From positions 1 to 34,198 of the forward strand of contig JAGRHC010000032.1 in assembly GCA_020445145.1 (NCBI GenBank): a stretch of 34,198 nt of DNA. Reading direction: 5' to 3'. A program made the position numbers and the translations under genes. The stretch comes from Alphaproteobacteria bacterium. Its GTDB lineage: Bacteria; Pseudomonadota; Alphaproteobacteria; Micavibrionales; Micavibrionaceae. A model generated the notes under the pieces. That model did no database searches and was not told the DNA's origin. It saw nothing but the letters and a program-made list of their open reading frames with translations. Below are positions 31,359 through 34,198 of the stretch, in pieces. The stretch's first letter is position 1; each line of letters starts with the position of its first letter.

Positions 31359-31390
31359 AAAGACGACTTTGAAGACAGGAAATTTAAAAA

Positions 31391-32518
31391 GTGCAACAGG
31401 ACGTCTATATAAATGCCTTGGGAACATTCTTACCCGGCCCGCCCGTCAGCAACGCCGAGATGGAGGACTATCTTGGCCGCATAAACGGCGAAAACTCGCG
31501 CAACCGCGCCCCTGTCCTGAGGCAAAACAAAATCAAAACCCGGCACTACGCCGTCGATAAAAGCGGCAGAGCAAACACCACCAGTGCACAAATGGCCTCG
31601 AACGCGATCAAAAACGCCGCCCAAAACGCGGAAATCAGCCTAAGAGATATAAGCTATCTGGCCACCTCCTCAACATTGGGAGATATTCTGGTCCCCGGCC
31701 TGGCCTCCCATGTTCATGCAGAACTCGGCCTCCCCCCGATCGAAATTGCAAACTTCCAGAGTGTCTGCGCAAGCTCCCTCATGGCCTTGAAATCCGCATG
31801 GCTCCAGCTAAAAACCGGACAACATCAATGCGCCGCTGTCAGTGGAAGCGAACTCGCCAGCCGATATTTCCAGCCCGGTTTCTATGAATGCGTCCCCGAA
31901 ATAAAATCTCAAAAATCGATCCCCCTCGATGCAGACTTCCTAAGGTTCACACTCTCGGACGGCGCTGGAGCCGCTATCCTTGAAAACAGACCCAACACAG
32001 GGCAACCCTCCCTCAAAATCCTCTGGATCGACATACGCTCCTATGCCGACCGCTTCGACACCTGCATGATCGCCGGCGGCGTCAAGGACACAAGCGGCAC
32101 GCACATCTGGAGCCACTATGAAAGCCCTGTAAAAGCCGCTGAAGCAGGCGCCTTTATTCTCCGTCAGGATTTCAGCTTAATGCACAAGATGATCCCCGTC
32201 TGGGTCTCGCATTACCTCGACCTGATCGACCAAAAGAAAATTGTTATCGAAGAAATAGATTATTTTTGCAGTCACTATTCTTCCCATTCCCTGAGAGTAG
32301 AAGCGGTTGATCTCCTGAAAAAATCCGGCGCACTCATCGACGAAGAAAAATGGTTCACCAATCTCTATACAAAAGGGAACACGGGGACAGCCTCGATTTT
32401 CATTATTCTCGAGGAACTCTACCGGGAAAAAAATTTACAAAAAGGTCAGAAAATTTTATGCCACGTCCCCGAAAGCGGACGGGCTATGAACGGTTTAATG
32501 TTACTGGAGGTCAAATAA
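31391..32518 (+). CDS. 3-oxoacyl-ACP synthase III-like enzyme (DarB/StlD-like)
   Basis: The 375-residue thiolase-fold protein begins with GTG. AGGA lies about 10 nt upstream. The FabH-type triad is visible: C126 (FQSVCASSLMALK), H295 (YFCSHYSSHSLR) and N330 (KGNTGTAS). Its N-terminal region, INALGTFLPGPPVSNAEMED and RQNKIKTRHYAVDKSGR, resembles DarB/StlD-like KAS III of dialkylresorcinol-type clusters more than housekeeping FabH; this is from memory. The Cys-His-Asn triad argues for Claisen condensation of acyl thioesters. It heads a tight operon with a diiron-like protein (2 nt gap) and an unknown protein. A 21-bp palindrome lies just upstream. Confidence 0.85.
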   Translation: MQQDVYINALGTFLPGPPVSNAEMEDYLGRINGENSRNRAPVLRQNKIKTRHYAVDKSGRANTTSAQMASNAIKNAAQNAEISLRDISYLATSSTLGDILVPGLASHVHAELGLPPIEIANFQSVCASSLMALKSAWLQLKTGQHQCAAVSGSELASRYFQPGFYECVPEIKSQKSIPLDADFLRFTLSDGAGAAILENRPNTGQPSLKILWIDIRSYADRFDTCMIAGGVKDTSGTHIWSHYESPVKAAEAGAFILRQDFSLMHKMIPVWVSHYLDLIDQKKIVIEEIDYFCSHYSSHSLRVEAVDLLKKSGALIDEEKWFTNLYTKGNTGTASIFIILEELYREKNLQKGQKILCHVPESGRAMNGLMLLEVK

Positions 32519-32519
32519 A

Positions 32520-33194
32520 ATGAACACAATGAACAGCGAAGAAGTAACCCGCGGTCTGATCAAAGTCTGGGCCGATTTTTCATCCCGGCTGGACAAAGTA
32601 CCCATTTTAGAAAAACTGGCACGCGGTAAATTCCGGCTTGAAGATTACAAACTGCTCCTGATGAACCACAGGCAGCAAGTCGTAGAAGGAGGCCGCTGGA
32701 TAGCGCGCGCCGCCTCAAGCATCGACGACCGCTATTTCGACATGCGCTCGAAATTCATGCAGCATTGCGTCACCGAGCACCGGGACTTCCGAATGCTCGA
32801 AGACAACTACGTCTCCATCGGCGGCAAGCGCGAAGACATCCAGAACGGTGAAAAGAACATAGGAACCGAAGCCCTGAACGCCTTCATGTTTCACCGCGCC
32901 TCTCAGCCCAATCCACTGGAACTCCTCGGTTCCATGTTCATCATCGAAGGTCTGGGCCAGAACAAGGCCGGAGAATGGGGCCGCGCCATCAGAGACCAGC
33001 TAAAATTAGAGGACAAACAAGTCAGCTTCTTCCTCTACCACGCCGAGCACGATGACGGACACATGGAAGAGTTTGACGAAGCGCTGAATTCAGGCATTCT
33101 GGGGATTGAAAATATGGGACGCGACATCATCAAAACCGCAAAAATCACCGCGCGCCTTTACCAACTCCAACTGGAAGAAATCGGCAATGTCTAA
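32520..33194 (+). CDS. Heme-oxygenase-like diiron (HDO) protein
   Basis: The 224-residue all-helical protein resembles the iron-containing redox / TenA-HDO superfamily (UndA, SznF, CADD). Candidate metal ligands come in three helices: E56 (QQVVEGGRW), E86-H87 (CVTEHRDF), E143 (FIIEGLGQN), and H174, D178, H181 (YHAEHDDGHMEEF). The helix GSMFIIEGLGQNKAGEWGRA corresponds to the heme-oxygenase-like core. Characterised HDOs activate oxygen on fatty acids or amine substrates; substrate here is unknown. GGAGG lies 9 nt before the ATG. Placed right after a KAS III gene, it may oxidise the KAS product. Its stop overlaps the next gene by 8 nt. Confidence 0.82.
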   Translation: MNTMNSEEVTRGLIKVWADFSSRLDKVPILEKLARGKFRLEDYKLLLMNHRQQVVEGGRWIARAASSIDDRYFDMRSKFMQHCVTEHRDFRMLEDNYVSIGGKREDIQNGEKNIGTEALNAFMFHRASQPNPLELLGSMFIIEGLGQNKAGEWGRAIRDQLKLEDKQVSFFLYHAEHDDGHMEEFDEALNSGILGIENMGRDIIKTAKITARLYQLQLEEIGNV

Positions 33195-34068
33195 ATTCTC
33201 CCTCGATCCCGCAAGCCACGACCTGGCGAACCCTGACCCATGGCTGGCGCTGGCGCTCGACCAGAGCACCTTTGTCGATCAACGCGCCAAAGACGCCCTC
33301 ATGCGCAACAACGCGGCATGGTCGCGGCGCATCCTGCTCCCCGTCATCCGCCCCCTCGCCCGCCTGTCGATCGCCCTCTTCCGCATAATCAGGCTGGTCG
33401 TCCCTGAAACGCTGACCTCCTCAAAATTTCTGCATGGTACGATCTGCTGGGGCATGACGAATTTTGTCAGCAAAGACGCAAACTACCTTATCCTTCGCCA
33501 CTTCAACATGGGCAGCCAGGTCCTAAAATTTCTGAACCAGAATCTCGCAGACGGCCAACTGACGTCCCATCCCTTACTCCCCAAAGAAATCGAAGGTCTC
33601 AGGGACAACGTCTTCGTCCAGCACGATTTAAACATCTACAATTTCGTGATCGAGCTAAGCATCTACCTGCGCAACAACAAAAGCCGAATCCAGCCCGTCC
33701 CGCTCGATAAAATAGATTTCTCCGCCATTCAGGATTTTGAGCACGAAATAGAAAACCTGCCGGACAAATGGCACAATTTCCTCGACCTCCAAAGCGCAAT
33801 AGAACTCTATACCCCGCTCTTTGCCCTGCTCCTCTCACGCGAAGATTTCGAAAGAGCCAGCAACTCGCTGCAACTCGATGAAACCATCGCCATTTATGCT
33901 GCCACCCTTTTCAACAAGGGAGAGATCATGGCGCTCGTAAATAACAAACACCCGATGGTCCCCCTATCAACGGTAGAAGCCGGCTTCCGCCTCATGCTCC
34001 ACGGCCTCGACGCAGAAAACCTCTACGGCTTCATAAAATTCGTCAGGGACAATAAAGTAATAGAATAA
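33187..34068 (+). CDS. Conserved protein of unknown function in the KAS III-HDO operon
   Basis: The 293-residue protein starts MSKFSLDPASHDLANPDPWL, 8 nt inside the HDO gene. A hydrophobic basic segment RRILLPVIRPLARLSIALFR follows at about residues 50-69 and may bind membrane. Next come TSSKFLHGTICWGMTNFVSK and ILRHFNMGSQVLKFLNQNLA. The C-terminal half is helical and polar. I believe this is the family catalogued as DUF6999, which I recall beside similar KAS III genes, but could not check. It has no recognisable catalytic motif. It probably works with the two upstream enzymes. Confidence 0.78.
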   Translation: MSKFSLDPASHDLANPDPWLALALDQSTFVDQRAKDALMRNNAAWSRRILLPVIRPLARLSIALFRIIRLVVPETLTSSKFLHGTICWGMTNFVSKDANYLILRHFNMGSQVLKFLNQNLADGQLTSHPLLPKEIEGLRDNVFVQHDLNIYNFVIELSIYLRNNKSRIQPVPLDKIDFSAIQDFEHEIENLPDKWHNFLDLQSAIELYTPLFALLLSREDFERASNSLQLDETIAIYAATLFNKGEIMALVNNKHPMVPLSTVEAGFRLMLHGLDAENLYGFIKFVRDNKVIE

Positions 34069-34078
34069 AACTGGGAAA

Positions 34079-34105
34079 TGGTTGAGGCGATAGGATTCGA
34101 ACCCC
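34079..34105 (-). pseudogene. tRNA 3'-end-like remnant with CCA
   Basis: On the minus strand GGGGTTCGAATCCTATCG then CCTCAACCA reads as a T-loop (TTCGAAT), an acceptor 3' strand, discriminator A and CCA. No matching 5' acceptor (TGAGGCG) lies in the 100 bases upstream, and the T-stem has two mismatches. The last 19 bases match the adjacent tRNA-Pro 3' end at 16 of 19 positions. It is therefore likely a diverged partial copy, for example an old attachment-site scar. A GC hairpin CGGCG-TCC-CGCCG (34109-34121) lies just upstream. Confidence 0.5.
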
Positions 34106-34131
34106 ACGCGGCGTCCCGCCGTGCCAACTGT

Positions 34132-34157
34132 AAAAAGAGGAGGTTCGTATCCTCTTT
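34132..34157 (-). terminator. Rho-independent terminator after tRNA-Pro
   Basis: On the minus strand AAAGAGGA, loop TACGAACC, TCCTCTTT, then TT, making a perfect 8-bp stem with a run of five T. It begins 22 nt after the tRNA-Pro 3' end, as expected for that transcript. Confidence 0.65.
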
Positions 34158-34179
34158 CAAATCTTGAAAAACTGGAGAT

Positions 34180-34198
34180 TGGTCGGGGCGAGAGGATT
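34180..34198 (-). tRNA. tRNA-Pro, 3' end only (gene runs off the window)
   Basis: The minus strand reads AATCCTCTCGCCCCGACCA. This is the end of the T-loop, the T-stem 3' strand CCTCT, acceptor 3' strand CGCCCCG, discriminator A73 and encoded CCA. G72 implies the C1-G72 pair that is characteristic of bacterial tRNA-Pro. The anticodon lies outside the window, so the isoacceptor is unknown. Confidence 0.65.

Noticed and set aside
34137..34157. A T-arm (GGTTCGTATCC) of a plus-strand tRNA
   Set aside because: T-loop position 58 is T instead of A, no acceptor or anticodon arms fit, and the same bases form a perfect terminator hairpin on the minus strand.
34079..34179. Acceptor piece of a permuted (two-piece) tmRNA
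   Set aside because: The required coding piece would have to lie immediately downstream on the minus strand, which is occupied by the end of a plus-strand gene; A72 and mismatched T-stem also disagree.
1..34198. CRISPR arrays, insertion sequences, prophage genes
   Set aside because: No regularly spaced direct repeats, transposase or integrase motifs, or terminal inverted repeats with target duplications were seen.

Overview
The window looks like a chromosomal segment of an alphaproteobacterium. Three things point that way: a C4-type 5-aminolevulinate synthase (HemA), a 17 kDa-antigen-type (RT0821/Lpp0805) lipoprotein, and an IspH / P-loop ATPase / RNase HI neighbourhood. Lineage below class was not determined. 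Most genes are housekeeping and tightly packed on both strands. I see no transposase, prophage or CRISPR array, and no gene-free stretch reaches 300 bases. The longest gaps are 913-1195 (two repeat copies), 6805-7050 (a third repeat copy and a promoter), 12179-12408 and 22560-22774.

Layout. 1-2146 (minus): partial rnhA, a P-loop ATPase and ispH. 2251-6804 (plus): a lipoprotein, gmhA, xseB, ispA and dxs. With ispH, this puts the first and last MEP enzymes and farnesyl diphosphate synthase within 6 kb. 7051-8463 (plus): two small orphan genes behind a palindromic, apparently leaderless promoter, then a HAD phosphatase. 8480-12178 (minus): sppA, an unknown gene and aroC. 12409-14619 (plus): a soluble globin-coupled chemoreceptor, a CheY-like receiver and an Hpt protein, a likely oxygen or redox sensing module. 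14628-16686 (minus): a fabI operon with a YciI-like protein, a two-helix membrane protein and a hotdog thioesterase. 16847-22559: an unknown 456-aa protein, a 17 kDa-antigen lipoprotein, htpG, a secreted cysteine-rich protein and a zincin-family protein that has lost its HExxH histidines. 22775-23465: a 58-aa YjfB-like motility protein and an orphan receiver. 23482-28861: hemA, a TetR regulator, a PfkB (adenosine-type) kinase, a divergent macro domain and a YejA-like solute-binding protein. 28965-31292: a small secreted protein, a GT9 heptosyltransferase-like enzyme and YgfZ. 31391-34068: a ketoacyl synthase III, a heme-oxygenase-like diiron protein and an unknown conserved protein in one overlapping operon. 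34079-34198 (minus): a tRNA 3'-end remnant and the 3' end of a tRNA-Pro.

The strongest candidate for an undescribed system is the last operon. It combines a DarB/StlD-like KAS III, an HDO-type protein and a partner of unknown function, behind a perfect 21-bp operator-like palindrome. Other themes are several promoters whose predicted start site falls on the ATG (leaderless mRNAs), convergent gene pairs whose stop codons lie inside a shared hairpin, a three-copy intergenic repeat, an out-of-frame 8-bp tandem repeat inside ygfZ, and the dead zincin. All family assignments were made by eye; no database search was run.
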